A stretch of DNA of 64,000 nt from JBOICV01 sp050740255 (GCA_050740255.1 JBOICV010000176.1:15306-79305); one strand, 5' to 3'. Counted from the first letter of the stretch, positions 48,111-56,970 are shown. Notes: generated from the sequence alone by a model not told the origin. Made by a program: numbers and translations.

Positions 48111-48437
48111 ATGGCCAAGGCGATAACCCTGACTACTCTACAAATCGTGCCGGGCAAACGCATCGTCGAGCACTACGGCCTGGTCTGCGGCAGTACCATC
48201 CGCGCCAAACACATCGGCCGCGATCTCGCCGCCGGCTTCAAGAACATTTTCGGCGGCGAGTTGAAGGGCTATACCGAATTGCTGCAGGAGTCGCGCGACG
48301 AGGCGACCGCGCGCATGGTCGAACAGGCCGCGCAGCTCGGCGCCAATGCCGTCCTCAACGTGCAATACGGCACTTCAGCCGTGGCGCCGGGGGCAGCCGA
48401 ACTATTCGCTTACGGCACCGCGGTAAAGGTGGAGTAG
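48111..48437 (+). CDS. YbjQ/UPF0145-type heavy-metal-binding domain protein
   Basis: The 108-residue protein has the YbjQ pattern: G-L-V-C-G-S-T-I-R-A near residue 23, then L-K-G-Y-T-E-L-L-Q-E-S-R-D-E-A and A-Q-L-G-A-N-A-V-L-N-V-Q-Y, ending A-Y-G-T-A-V. The family forms pentamers and was named for a heavy-metal-binding-like fold; function is unknown. ATG at 48111, two bases after the upstream stop, indicates an operon. Confidence 0.9.
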   Translation: MAKAITLTTLQIVPGKRIVEHYGLVCGSTIRAKHIGRDLAAGFKNIFGGELKGYTELLQESRDEATARMVEQAAQLGANAVLNVQYGTSAVAPGAAELFAYGTAVKVE

Positions 48438-48476
48438 CGCGAGTAGCGCACGGCCGGATGCGAGCAGAGACGCCCG

Positions 48477-48941
48477 ATGGAAAACTACATTGACCTGATC
48501 GTTTTTCTAGCCTTGCTGGCGGCGGGCTATGTGTTTGGCAGCATTGCCGAGAGTCAGCATTATCGCTCGATCCGGCAGCGCGAAAAGGCTTTTCTGCGCA
48601 TCGCCGCAGTACCGTCGGAAATTATCCCCTCGGGTCGCTTCGAGACCGTCGGCATGGTCTGCGGCAATGTCGTGATCTCGGTGGACTACTTCAAGCGCTT
48701 CACCGCCGCGCTGCGGAATCTGACCGGCGGCCGGGTGAGCGCTTATGAAACCCTGCTCGACCGCGCCCGCCGCGAGGCGGTGCTGCGCATGAAGGATGCC
48801 GCGCGCCGGCAGCGCGCCGATATGGTGCTGAATATGCGTCTGGAAACCTCCGCGGTCGGCAGTCAGCAAAGCTCGCGGCAAGGCATCGCCTGTGTGGAAG
48901 TGCTGGCTTACGGCACTGCAGTAAAACGGATCAGCGTTTGA
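48477..48941 (+). CDS. membrane-anchored YbjQ-like protein
   Basis: The 154-residue protein has an N-terminal membrane helix (about 6-24) and a YbjQ-like domain: G-M-V-C-G-N-V-V-I-S near 58, A-Y-E-T-L-L-D-R-A-R-R-E-A near 87, and A-D-M-V-L-N-M-R-L-E-T-S-A and V-L-A-Y-G-T-A-V at the end. It is a paralogue of the preceding gene with an anchor. Together they may form a membrane-linked hetero-oligomer. Its stop overlaps the M48 TTG start. Confidence 0.87.
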   Translation: MENYIDLIVFLALLAAGYVFGSIAESQHYRSIRQREKAFLRIAAVPSEIIPSGRFETVGMVCGNVVISVDYFKRFTAALRNLTGGRVSAYETLLDRARREAVLRMKDAARRQRADMVLNMRLETSAVGSQQSSRQGIACVEVLAYGTAVKRISV

Positions 48942-49744
48942 GTTACGTTCCAAAACTTCCGGACGACCGCGTCAATATTCCACAGCAGCATCCGCTAATC
49001 GATCTGGCGGTGTTGCTGACCGGCGCGCTCGCGGTGGTATTGGGAATTTACTGGCTGCTCGGTGTGGCGGTGAATTATGCGGTGGACCGGCTACCCGCCG
49101 GTTTCGAACAGCGGCTGGCGGCGAAAATCGATTTTCCCGCGGACGAGGACAGCAAGCCGGATCCGCGCGAACCCGCAGCGCAGGCGGTGCTAGCCAAGCT
49201 GCTCCGCCGGTTGCCGGCAATGGCTTACCCTTTTCGCCTCAGCGTCGCGGACGATGCGCAGGTCAATGCTTTCGCCGTCCCCGGCGGTCACATCGTGTTA
49301 TTGCGCGGCTTGCTCGATGCCGTGCGTTCGGAGAATGAGCTGGCGATGGTGCTGAGTCATGAGCTCGGACACTATGCCCAGCGCGATCATCTGCGAGCGC
49401 TCGGCCGCGGTCTGGTGTTGGCGGTCTTGTCCGCCGTGTTATTGGGTCAGGACAGCGCGCTCAGCGGAGTGGCGCAGGGTTCCTTAGGCGTGGCGCATGC
49501 GAACTATAGCCGCGGTCAGGAAGCGAGTGCGGATCGTTACGGCATCGAGTTGCTGCAAAAGACTTACGGTCATGTCGGCGGCGCAACGGATTTCTTTGAA
49601 CGTCTGGCCGTCGAAGACGGCAACAAACATGGACCCACCTGGTTATCCTCACATCCGCTGTCGGCGGCGCGGGTGCGCGAACTACGCGCCCATATACTGA
49701 CCCGACGCTACCCTGAAAAAACCAAGCTGCCCTGGCCGCCGTAG
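48938..49744 (+). CDS. M48-family membrane metallopeptidase
   Basis: The 268-residue protein has an N-terminal membrane helix (about 22-45), a possible second (about 155-170), and the zinc motif H-E-L-G-H with a downstream Glu in Q-E-A-S-A-D-R-Y-G. The F-A-V-P-G-G-H-I-V segment before it is typical of M48 (HtpX/Oma1/BepA-like) peptidases. It probably cleaves misfolded or regulatory membrane or periplasmic proteins. The TTG start overlaps the upstream stop (TTGA). S-S-H-P-L-S-A-A-R near the C-terminus is also a family trait. Confidence 0.93.
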   Translation: MSYVPKLPDDRVNIPQQHPLIDLAVLLTGALAVVLGIYWLLGVAVNYAVDRLPAGFEQRLAAKIDFPADEDSKPDPREPAAQAVLAKLLRRLPAMAYPFRLSVADDAQVNAFAVPGGHIVLLRGLLDAVRSENELAMVLSHELGHYAQRDHLRALGRGLVLAVLSAVLLGQDSALSGVAQGSLGVAHANYSRGQEASADRYGIELLQKTYGHVGGATDFFERLAVEDGNKHGPTWLSSHPLSAARVRELRAHILTRRYPEKTKLPWPP

Positions 49745-49760
49745 GCTGTCTTTTTAGCGT

Positions 49761-50606
49761 TTAGTCTGCTTCCGGCTCAGACCAGTGGACGGCGTCGCCG
49801 CCGGTGCCCAGCGCTGCGAAGTCGAACAGCTCACGATCTGCAAGCTGCGAAGGCTTCACGTTTTGCAGCGCGCGGAAAATATTCTCGATGCGGCCGGGAT
49901 GTTTGCGTTGCCAGTCCTGCAGCATCTGCTTGATCTGCTTGCGTTGCGCGCCTTCCTGCGAGCCGCAGAGCAGGCAGGGGATGATCGGAAACTGCCGATG
50001 CTCGGCCCAGGCGGCGATGTCTTCCTCTTCGCAGTAAGCCAGCGGCCGGATCACGATGTGCTGGCCGTCGTCGCTTTGCAGCTTGGGCGGCATGGCCTTG
50101 AGCGCGCCGCCGTGGAACAGGTTGAGAAAAAGAGTTTCGACGATGTCGTCGCGGTGATGGCCGAGCGCGATTTTGTTAAAACCATTCTCCTGCGCGTAGC
50201 GATATAGCGCGCCGCGGCGCAAGCGCGAACACAGCCCGCATAGGGTCTTGCCTTCCGGAATCACGCGCTTGACCACCGAATAGGTGTCCTGCTCGATGAC
50301 CTGATAGGGCACGCCGCGGGCTTTCAGGTAGTCCGGCAAGGCGTGGGCGGGGAAATTTGGCTGCTTCTGATCGAGGTTCACCGCCACCAGCTCGAATTCA
50401 ACCGGCGCGGCCTCGCGCAGCATCAGCAGTACGTCGAGCAGGGTGTAGGAATCCTTGCCACCCGACAGACAAACCATCACGCGGTCACCGGGCGCGATCA
50501 TGCGGTAGTCCTGAATGGCCTGGCCCACCAGGCGGCGCAGGCGCTTCTGCAGCTTGTTGATTTCAAGCTGGCTTTTACGGTTGAGGATTTGCGCAGGTAC
50601 GGGCAT
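49761..50606 (-). CDS. ttcA: tRNA 2-thiocytidine(32) synthetase
   Basis: The 281-residue protein has the PP-loop S-G-G-K-D-S near residue 49, a C-G-L-C pair and a second cysteine pair C-L-L-C-G-S, all required for the [4Fe-4S] cluster of TtcA, and A-L-G-H-H-R-D-D-I-V-E-T. It makes 2-thiocytidine at position 32 of certain tRNAs using ATP and a sulfur relay. Length and motif order match the family. It is transcribed alone, convergent with the M48 gene. Confidence 0.97.
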   Translation of the reverse strand: MPVPAQILNRKSQLEINKLQKRLRRLVGQAIQDYRMIAPGDRVMVCLSGGKDSYTLLDVLLMLREAAPVEFELVAVNLDQKQPNFPAHALPDYLKARGVPYQVIEQDTYSVVKRVIPEGKTLCGLCSRLRRGALYRYAQENGFNKIALGHHRDDIVETLFLNLFHGGALKAMPPKLQSDDGQHIVIRPLAYCEEEDIAAWAEHRQFPIIPCLLCGSQEGAQRKQIKQMLQDWQRKHPGRIENIFRALQNVKPSQLADRELFDFAALGTGGDAVHWSEPEAD

Positions 50607-50703
50607 GGCGAACTCCAGGGGAGCGTATTGTGCCAGAGCGTATCCGCCACCCCAAAGAGCAACAAACAGCTATCGGCTCAGTATGCCGCTTAACCTTTGT
50701 GCT

Positions 50704-50773
50704 CGTCATTCCGGCGCAGGCCGGAATCCAGTCTTTTCAATCCCATGGACACCGGCCTGCGCCGGTGTGACGG
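50704..50773. repeat. two-hairpin interspersed repeat, best copy
   Basis: CGTCATTCCGG-CGCAGG-CCGGAAT is followed by about 20 bases (CCAGTCTTTTCAATCCCATGGA) and CACCGGC-CTGC-GCCGGTG, then TGACGG. Two separate stems with a conserved spacer define the family. Another copy with almost the same layout lies at 56971. Confidence 0.85.
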
Positions 50774-50824
50774 CGAACTAAGACACTACCAGACACCACC
50801 TCAAAGTTCGGGTTTTTGCGCGAT

Positions 50825-50857
50825 AAAAAAACCCCGAATCGTCGCCGGATCGGGGTT
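50825..50857 (-). terminator. intrinsic terminator of the lipoprotein gene
   Basis: On the minus strand AACCCCGATC, loop and GATTCGGGGTT are followed by a T-run. It lies about 20 bases after the stop of the gene at 50878. Confidence 0.85.
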
Positions 50858-50877
50858 GCGCCAGTTTGATCTTCCAG

Positions 50878-52656
50878 TTACGGGATCGGGATGGCGATGT
50901 CGGTGACGACCGCGCCGCCGCCGATGACGCCGGCGTTGAAGGCCTGGCCGCTGAGCAGATTCACCCGGAATAGCGTCGAGTTGGCGGTGCCATCAACACT
51001 CATCAAGGCGGCGTTATCGCTGGCGCCGACCCGCACGATGTCGAAGCCGATTTGATTGCCCAGGGTGACGCCCGTCGGTCCGACCGGCACCAGGGTGCCG
51101 TCGTTGGGCGGATTCTGCGTGGCTACCGAGTCGTCAACCGTGTTCACCACGAATAGCGTCGTGGCCGCCACAACGCCCGAGACGCTATTGGTATAGCCGG
51201 CGCCCACGAGCTGCGGCGTGCCGGGATTAATCAGGCCGTCCGTGATCGTCAAGCAGTTGTTGTTTGTGTCAGGCGTGACGTTCACGCGCAGATTGTCGCG
51301 GTTGCTGCCCACGATCCGCAGCCGATCCGGTACCGGGTTGAAATCCAGGCTGTACTGGGCTGTGCCGCTCAGTGCCGTAAAAGCTGGCGCGCCGGTGATA
51401 TCGGCCGGGTCGGCGATCAGCGTGCAGACAAAAGTCGCTGCGCCGGTGGCAGGCACAACGGTGTACAGCCGTCCGTCGCTGGCCAGCGCGTAGAACGCGC
51501 CGGTGGCGGGGCGGAAGTCGATGCCCAGAATGCTGGGTGTGCCGGTCAGGCCCGTGATGGCGACGCCGTTGGCGCCATTGGCGACGATGCCCGGCGCGTT
51601 CGCGGCGAACTGTACCAGCCGCGGGCTGGTTCCCGCCGTGACGCCGAACACGTTGCCGGCGAAGTCAGGCGCCGCGGCCGCAGTCGTGGTGGTGAAGGTA
51701 TCGCTGACACCGCCCACCGTAAGCGCGGTATTGACCGCTGCGGTCGGCGCGTTGGCGGAGCTATGACGCACGCAGACCGTTTCACTGTTATTCACGGTGC
51801 CATTGGCGCTGGTAAAGCTTGCGGTGCAGCCGATGCTGTACTCGCCGCCAGTGACCGCAATCGGCGTCGGCGCTGAAATGCCGGTAATGGTCACGGTGTT
51901 GGAGACCTGCGGCATGTTCTGGCCGACATTGGTTCTGTCGGTGAACGTGAAGGCGTCCGGGGTGCTATCGCCGGTGGTGGAGGTAAAGGTGTCGGACACG
52001 CCGCCGACCGTTAATACCGTGTCAACCGCCGTGCTGGCCGCCGCGGCCGAGGTATGGCGTACGCAAACCGTCTGGCCGTTGGTGATGGTGCCGGCGGTGG
52101 AAACGAAAGTAGCGGTGCAGCCGACGCTATAGGTGCCGCCCGTGACCGTGACCGGGGCCGCGGTACCGATGCCGGAAATCGTTACCGCGTTCGAAGTGCG
52201 GACGGTGTTTTGCGCAACATTGGGCTGATCAACAAACGTGAACGCGTCCGGCTGGGTGTCCGCGGTCGTGCTGGTAAAGACGTCGGAGACCGAACCTATC
52301 GTTACCGTTGTGTTGACCGGGGTATTTATGGTGGTGGCGGAAGTGTGGCGGGCGCACACGAACTGCCCACTAGTGATCGTGCCCGCGGTGCTGACGAAGG
52401 TCGAGCCGCAAGTGGTGGCGCTGCTGCCGATTGCATAAGTGCCGCCACTCACCGAGATCGGGAGCGGCACGTTGATTCCGGTAATAGCCACTGGAGCGGA
52501 AGTTTGCTGCGCATTGAGGGCGACATTGTTCAGATCAACGAACGCGAACGCGGCTGGAATATTGGCCACATCGTCGCCGACATCATCTTTACAGGCGCCC
52601 AACACCAAGGCGCTGCTAATGGCAAGCAGGCGCAGAACCAGCAACCGCGTAGTCAT
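50878..52656 (-). CDS. repeat-bearing lipoprotein with C-terminal DUF4394 domain
   Basis: The 592-residue protein has a lipoprotein signal peptide with lipobox L-V-L-G-A-C (Cys near 22). Three repeats of about 95 residues follow, each with A-F-x-F-x-D, a V-x-I-T-G-I segment, G-G-x-Y-x-I/V-G-C-T, then F-V-S-T-A-G-T-I-x-N-G-Q-x-V-C-V-R-H, ending G-G-V-S-D-T-F. They look like Ig-type beta modules with one conserved Cys pair. The last 230 residues match DUF4394, a beta-propeller-like domain found in secreted proteins. Probably surface- or periplasm-exposed, with a structural or adhesive role. ATG at 52656 follows GGGAGAGG. Confidence 0.8.
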   Translation of the reverse strand: MTTRLLVLRLLAISSALVLGACKDDVGDDVANIPAAFAFVDLNNVALNAQQTSAPVAITGINVPLPISVSGGTYAIGSSATTCGSTFVSTAGTITSGQFVCARHTSATTINTPVNTTVTIGSVSDVFTSTTADTQPDAFTFVDQPNVAQNTVRTSNAVTISGIGTAAPVTVTGGTYSVGCTATFVSTAGTITNGQTVCVRHTSAAAASTAVDTVLTVGGVSDTFTSTTGDSTPDAFTFTDRTNVGQNMPQVSNTVTITGISAPTPIAVTGGEYSIGCTASFTSANGTVNNSETVCVRHSSANAPTAAVNTALTVGGVSDTFTTTTAAAAPDFAGNVFGVTAGTSPRLVQFAANAPGIVANGANGVAITGLTGTPSILGIDFRPATGAFYALASDGRLYTVVPATGAATFVCTLIADPADITGAPAFTALSGTAQYSLDFNPVPDRLRIVGSNRDNLRVNVTPDTNNNCLTITDGLINPGTPQLVGAGYTNSVSGVVAATTLFVVNTVDDSVATQNPPNDGTLVPVGPTGVTLGNQIGFDIVRVGASDNAALMSVDGTANSTLFRVNLLSGQAFNAGVIGGGAVVTDIAIPIP

Positions 52657-52856
52657 GACTTTCCTCTCCCTCGAATTTCTGTGATTTGACCCTATTCGTG
52701 CCACCAAGAATCTTGCATTTATGTAACAGAATTATGACGAGGCCCCCGCAAGGCGGCGGCGAGGGGCTGGCGTTTCCTTTAGCTACGGCTGGCGCAAGCT
52801 CGCCGGCTTAAGCTATCTTGCGTCTGACATCGTGGATTGCCCTTAAGGACCCGTCA

Positions 52857-53618
52857 ATGCGGAACAAGGCCGGCTACCTCTTTCTTGTGGTTATGGCTTG
52901 GGGCGGTGCTGCTCTGGCCGATGTCGCGCTCGAGTACCAGGATCGCTCCGGCGGTAAGAAGGGGCAGAGCGGCGATTTAGAGTTTTTGATCACCCCGAAA
53001 GGCGCCCGCATCAACTCGGCCGAAGGCTGGCTGCTGTTCGATCCGGCGACCAGGCACGTCTTCATGGTCAAGGACTCCGACAAGACCTATACCGAGTTGG
53101 ATCCGGACCAGCTGGAGGCGCTCGGCAAGCAGGTGGGCGTGCTGTCCGAGCAGGCACGCGCCATGATTCAAATGCTGCCGCCGGATCAGCGCGCGCAGGC
53201 GGAAAAATATCTGACGCCGCAAAAACCGGTCGCGGTGCGATACCGCGAAACCGGCGGCACGCGCAAGGTAAACGGTTATCCCTGTCGCGACGGGGAAATG
53301 CTGCAGGCCGACAAGAAAATCGCGAAGCTGTGCGTCGCCACGCCGCAGGCGGTGGGCCTCAAGGAAGGGGAGCAAAAAGTGCTGGACCAGATGTTCGTGG
53401 CACTGTCCAAGTTACAAAGCACGGCCAGCCAGTTTGCGGTCACGCCGATGCCGAATCTGACGCAGTTCGGCGGCGTACCGGTGGAGGCGGTAGATTTGCA
53501 GCATGGCCGTATGCAGCAGTTGAGCAAGGTTTCCACGAGTAGCTTGTCGCCGGATTTGTTCGTCGTTCCGGCTAGCTACACCAGAAAGGAGCTCAGCCTC
53601 CCCAAGCTGACGCAGTAG
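52857..53618 (+). CDS. exported DUF4412-like protein
   Basis: The 253-residue protein has a signal peptide (about 1-22, ending A-L-A). The remainder has a low-confidence match to DUF4412-type domains: a repeated strand pattern with L-L-F-D-P-A-T-R-H-V-F-M-V near residue 56 and R-K-V-N-G-Y-P-C-R-D-G near 142; two cysteines may form a disulfide. No function is known. AAGGA lies 8 bases before the ATG at 52857; an upstream ATG-like start at 52818 would place the signal peptide internally. It is followed by 164 bases without a gene before pntA. Confidence 0.7.
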   Translation: MRNKAGYLFLVVMAWGGAALADVALEYQDRSGGKKGQSGDLEFLITPKGARINSAEGWLLFDPATRHVFMVKDSDKTYTELDPDQLEALGKQVGVLSEQARAMIQMLPPDQRAQAEKYLTPQKPVAVRYRETGGTRKVNGYPCRDGEMLQADKKIAKLCVATPQAVGLKEGEQKVLDQMFVALSKLQSTASQFAVTPMPNLTQFGGVPVEAVDLQHGRMQQLSKVSTSSLSPDLFVVPASYTRKELSLPKLTQ

Positions 53619-53782
53619 CGGATTTTCAACTAGCGACTGGCCTCAATCAGACTGGGCTAAGCCGGCAATTTCCGGTATCTTTCATGGTTTTACACCCCCA
53701 CCGGATCGATTATCCGCACCCAGCGACCGCCACAACAAATTCCTGACCGCTGGCCCGCGCGGCGGCGTCACCAGACCCTCTC

Positions 53783-54898
53783 ATGAGCATCAAGATCGGA
53801 ATTCCTAAAGAAACCGCCGCCAACGAGCGGCGGGTAGCACTGACGCCGGCAGTTATTGCGAAGCTCACCAAGCTCGGCGTGGCGCTGCAACTGGAGCGGG
53901 GTGCGGGCGCCGCCAGCCGTATTCCGGACAGCGCTTATCAAGGCGTGCAGATTGTGGACAACGCCTACGCCGGCGCTGACATCGTGTTCAAGGTGCAGCC
54001 GCCGACGCTGGCGGAAGTGAATCGGCTGCGGGAAGGCGGCGTGTTGTTCAGCTTCATCTACGCGCATCGGGCGGTCGAAGTGGTCAAGGCGCTGCGTGAC
54101 CGCAAAATCACCTGTTTCGCGATGGAACTGGTGCCGCGCATTTCCCGCGCGCAGGCGCTGGATGCCTTGTCGTCGCAGGCCACGCTGGCGGGTTATTACG
54201 GCGCGCTGCTCGGCGCGACCCAGCTTGCGCGCATCCTGCCGATGATGACCACCGCGGTGGGCTCGATCCGCCCGGCCAAGACTTTGGTGATGGGTCTGGG
54301 TGTGGCTGGCTTGCAGGCGGTTGCCACGGCGCGGCGCCTGGGCAGCATGGTCGAAAGCTACGACGTGCGACCGGAAACCAAGGAGCAGGCTGAGTCGCTC
54401 GGCGCCAAATTCGTGGACACCGGCGTGGATGCACGCGGCCAGGGCGGTTATGCCCGCGAGCTGACGCAGGAAGAAAAGGACAAGGTCGCAGCGGTGCTGA
54501 CCAAGCACATCCAGCAGGCAGACCTGATTATCACCACGGCCGCCATTCCGGGCCGGCCTTCGCCCAAGCTGATCAATAAAGCGCAGGTGGACGGCATGAA
54601 GGCTGGCGCCGTGATCGTGGATCTTGCCGCCGAAGGCGGCGGCAACTGCGAATACACCAAGCCGGGGGAAACCATTCAGATTGGCAACGTCACGATCGTT
54701 GCGCCGCTGAATGCGCCGTCGCTACTGGGCGAGCACGCCAGCGAGCTATACGCCAAGAACCTGCTCAATTACGTCGAGCTGATCGTCAAGGACGGCCAAC
54801 TCAATCTGAACTGGGAAGACGAAGTCGTTGCCAAGGGCGTGCTCACGCATGCCGGCGAGATCAAGAACGAAGCGGCTAAGAAGGCCGTGGAAGGATGA
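53783..54898 (+). CDS. pntAA: NAD(P) transhydrogenase alpha subunit, part 1
   Basis: The 371-residue protein is the NAD-binding domain I of proton-translocating transhydrogenase. It starts I-G-I-P-K-E-T-A-A-N-E-R-R-V-A-L-T-P and has V-M-G-L-G-V-A-G-L-Q-A (dinucleotide fold near residue 170). In many bacteria alpha is split, as here, from a small membrane part. The enzyme makes NADPH from NADH using the proton gradient; NADPH would supply the reductases and fatty-acid synthesis. The next gene follows after an intergenic repeat of about 90 bases. Confidence 0.95.
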   Translation: MSIKIGIPKETAANERRVALTPAVIAKLTKLGVALQLERGAGAASRIPDSAYQGVQIVDNAYAGADIVFKVQPPTLAEVNRLREGGVLFSFIYAHRAVEVVKALRDRKITCFAMELVPRISRAQALDALSSQATLAGYYGALLGATQLARILPMMTTAVGSIRPAKTLVMGLGVAGLQAVATARRLGSMVESYDVRPETKEQAESLGAKFVDTGVDARGQGGYARELTQEEKDKVAAVLTKHIQQADLIITTAAIPGRPSPKLINKAQVDGMKAGAVIVDLAAEGGGNCEYTKPGETIQIGNVTIVAPLNAPSLLGEHASELYAKNLLNYVELIVKDGQLNLNWEDEVVAKGVLTHAGEIKNEAAKKAVEG

Positions 54899-54977
54899 AA
54901 TCCCCCGGCCGCTACGCGTCCGCCCCCTTTATCAAAGGCGGCAGCGACCCGAGCAGCGCGAGGGGAGCGGGGGATTT
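54898..54977. repeat. AAATCCCCC / GGGGGATTT element inside the pnt operon
   Basis: The 80-bp element has terminal inverted repeats like those at 40107 and an internal GCCCCCTTTATCAAAGGCGGC hairpin. It fills most of the gap between the first two pnt genes. The AGGAG just after it serves as ribosome binding site of the second gene. Confidence 0.78.
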
Positions 54978-54989
54978 TAGGAGCTGACC

Positions 54990-55301
54990 ATGGACGCCAC
55001 TACCACAATCACGGGCTTTGTCGCCCTCTACATCTTCATGCTCGCGGCTTTCGCCGGCTACGAAATCATCGGGCGGGTGCCGGCGATTCTACATACGCCG
55101 CTGATGTCCGGTTCCAACTTCATCCACGGCGTGGTGGTGGTCGGCGCGATGTATACGCTGGCGAATGCGCACAGCGTGCTGGAGCAGGTGCTCGGCTTCG
55201 CCGGCGTCCTGTTAGGTGCGGGTAATGCAGCGGGCGGTTATGTGGTGACCGAACGCATGCTCCGCATGTTCAAGTCGTCCAAGACGGAACCGAAGAAGTG
55301 A
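54990..55301 (+). CDS. pntAB: NAD(P) transhydrogenase alpha subunit, part 2
   Basis: The 103-residue protein has three hydrophobic segments (about 8-25, 42-60 and 65-90) and matches the membrane part of the alpha subunit, with F-A-G-Y-E-I-I-G-R-V-P and S-N-F-I-H-G-V-V-V-V-G near residue 40. It forms part of the proton channel with PntB. AGGAG precedes the ATG. Confidence 0.94.
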   Translation: MDATTTITGFVALYIFMLAAFAGYEIIGRVPAILHTPLMSGSNFIHGVVVVGAMYTLANAHSVLEQVLGFAGVLLGAGNAAGGYVVTERMLRMFKSSKTEPKK

Positions 55302-55351
55302 CGCACCGCGTCAGCGTGCGTCATCTCGTGCAAGCCCCACATAGGGGGCGC

Positions 55352-55416
55352 GACACGGGATCCAGAGAAAACACTCGATTCCTCCCGGCGAAAGCCGGGA
55401 TTGCGCCGGAATGACC
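55352..55416. repeat. two-hairpin interspersed repeat inside the pnt operon, inverted copy
   Basis: CGGGATCCAG, then CCTCCCGGC-GAAA-GCCGGGA and TTGCGCCGGAATGACC. Read on the minus strand it begins GGTCATTCCGGCGCAA. It lies in the 132-base gap between pntAB and pntB. Confidence 0.72.
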
Positions 55417-55433
55417 AGCGACAAGGCATAGTC

Positions 55434-56822
55434 ATGAACTACGTGAATCTCGTAATCCAGGCCAGCTACTTCGCGGCCGCTTTCCTGTTTATTTTTGGTT
55501 TGAAACGCATGTCCTCGCCGGTGACGGCGCGCGGCGGCATCGTGTGGGCCGGTGCCGGCATGGTGGTGGCGGTGCTGGTGAGTCTGGCTTTTGCCGATCC
55601 GGAGAATCCCAAGTTCGTCCAGAATCTTTCGCTGATCGTCATTGCGCTCGTGATCGGCAACGCCTGGGCCTGGTGGCAGGGCAAGCGCGTGCCGATGACC
55701 TCGATGCCGCAAATGGTGGCCTGGTTCAACGGTATGGGCGGCGGTGCCGCCGCATTGATCGCGGCCTCCGAACTGTATAGCGCGCATGCCCAAGGCTATA
55801 TGCAGCAGTCGCTGGCCTTGCTCGGCCTTTTGATCGGCGCTGTTTCTTTTTCAGGCAGCGTCGTCGCCTGGGCCAAGCTTGAAGGCAAGATGCAGAGGAG
55901 CATCCGCTTCAAGGGCCAGAAAATCTTCAATGCGCTGGTGCTGGTGGCGACGCTGTTCGTGGGCCTGTCACTACTAGCGTGGCTGACGGATTTCAAAGTC
56001 ACCTTGTTCTTCATCGGCGCGCTGGCCTTCGGCGTGCTGATGACGGTGCCGATCGGCGGCGCCGATATGCCGGTGGTCATCTCGCTGTACAACGCCTTCA
56101 CCGGCATGGCGGTCGGCCTCGAAGGTTTCGTGCTGCAAAACCCGGCCATGATCATCGCCGGCGTGCTGGTCGGCTCGGCCGGTACCCTGCTAACGCTGCT
56201 GATGGCCAGAGCGATGAATCGTTCACTGGCCAATATTCTGTTCTCCAACTTCGGCGAAACGGACGTCGCTGGCGGCGAAGTCACGGGCACCATGAAGCCG
56301 GCCGAAGCTTCGGACGCCGCGGTGCAGATGAAATACGCGAGCAAAGTCATTATCGCGCCGGGCTATGGCCTCGCGGTCGCGCAAGCCCAGCACAAACTCT
56401 ACGAGTTCGTGAAACTGCTGCAGGCCGAGGGTGTGGATGTGAAGTTCGCGATCCATCCCGTTGCGGGCCGCATGCCCGGCCACATGAACGTGCTGCTGGC
56501 CGAGGCCGGCGTGCCCTACGACATCATTCACGACATGGAAGACGTCAACGGCGAGTTCAAGGAAGCCGATGTCGCCATCGTGGTCGGCGCCAACGACACG
56601 GTGAATCCGGCGGCGCGCACCAACAAGTCCAGTCCGATTTACGGCATGCCGATTCTGAACGTGGACCAGGCCAAGCAGGTCTATGTGATCAAGCGCGGCC
56701 AGGGCAAAGGTTATTCCGGTGTGGAGAATGAACTGTTCTTTGCCGACAACTGCAACCTGGTTTACGGCGATGCGCAGAAGGTGATGGTCTCGATGATCCA
56801 GTCGCTGAAAGAACTGGGCTAG
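55434..56822 (+). CDS. pntB: NAD(P) transhydrogenase beta subunit
   Basis: The 462-residue protein has nine membrane helices in the first 270 residues and an NADP-binding domain after it, with G-Y-G-L-A-V-A-Q-A-Q near residue 318, G-R-M-P-G-H-M-N-V-L-L-A-E-A near 355 and V-I-V-G-A-N-D-T-V-N-P near 396. It completes the transhydrogenase. The ATG at 55434 gives the usual N-terminus; an upstream frame start at 55401 lies inside a repeat. Confidence 0.97.
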   Translation: MNYVNLVIQASYFAAAFLFIFGLKRMSSPVTARGGIVWAGAGMVVAVLVSLAFADPENPKFVQNLSLIVIALVIGNAWAWWQGKRVPMTSMPQMVAWFNGMGGGAAALIAASELYSAHAQGYMQQSLALLGLLIGAVSFSGSVVAWAKLEGKMQRSIRFKGQKIFNALVLVATLFVGLSLLAWLTDFKVTLFFIGALAFGVLMTVPIGGADMPVVISLYNAFTGMAVGLEGFVLQNPAMIIAGVLVGSAGTLLTLLMARAMNRSLANILFSNFGETDVAGGEVTGTMKPAEASDAAVQMKYASKVIIAPGYGLAVAQAQHKLYEFVKLLQAEGVDVKFAIHPVAGRMPGHMNVLLAEAGVPYDIIHDMEDVNGEFKEADVAIVVGANDTVNPAARTNKSSPIYGMPILNVDQAKQVYVIKRGQGKGYSGVENELFFADNCNLVYGDAQKVMVSMIQSLKELG

Positions 56823-56970
56823 AGCCGGCTGCGCGCGGGCATCTCGGGCTTGCGCGCTGCTCGCAATCCTCATTTACGACCAAAGTAAACTCCGGTTGCT
56901 GCGCTGCGTGCGCGCTCAACCTGCCTAGCGCTCGCTCAGCTCTGGGCGAGGTCTGATTCATTCTTCTGCT

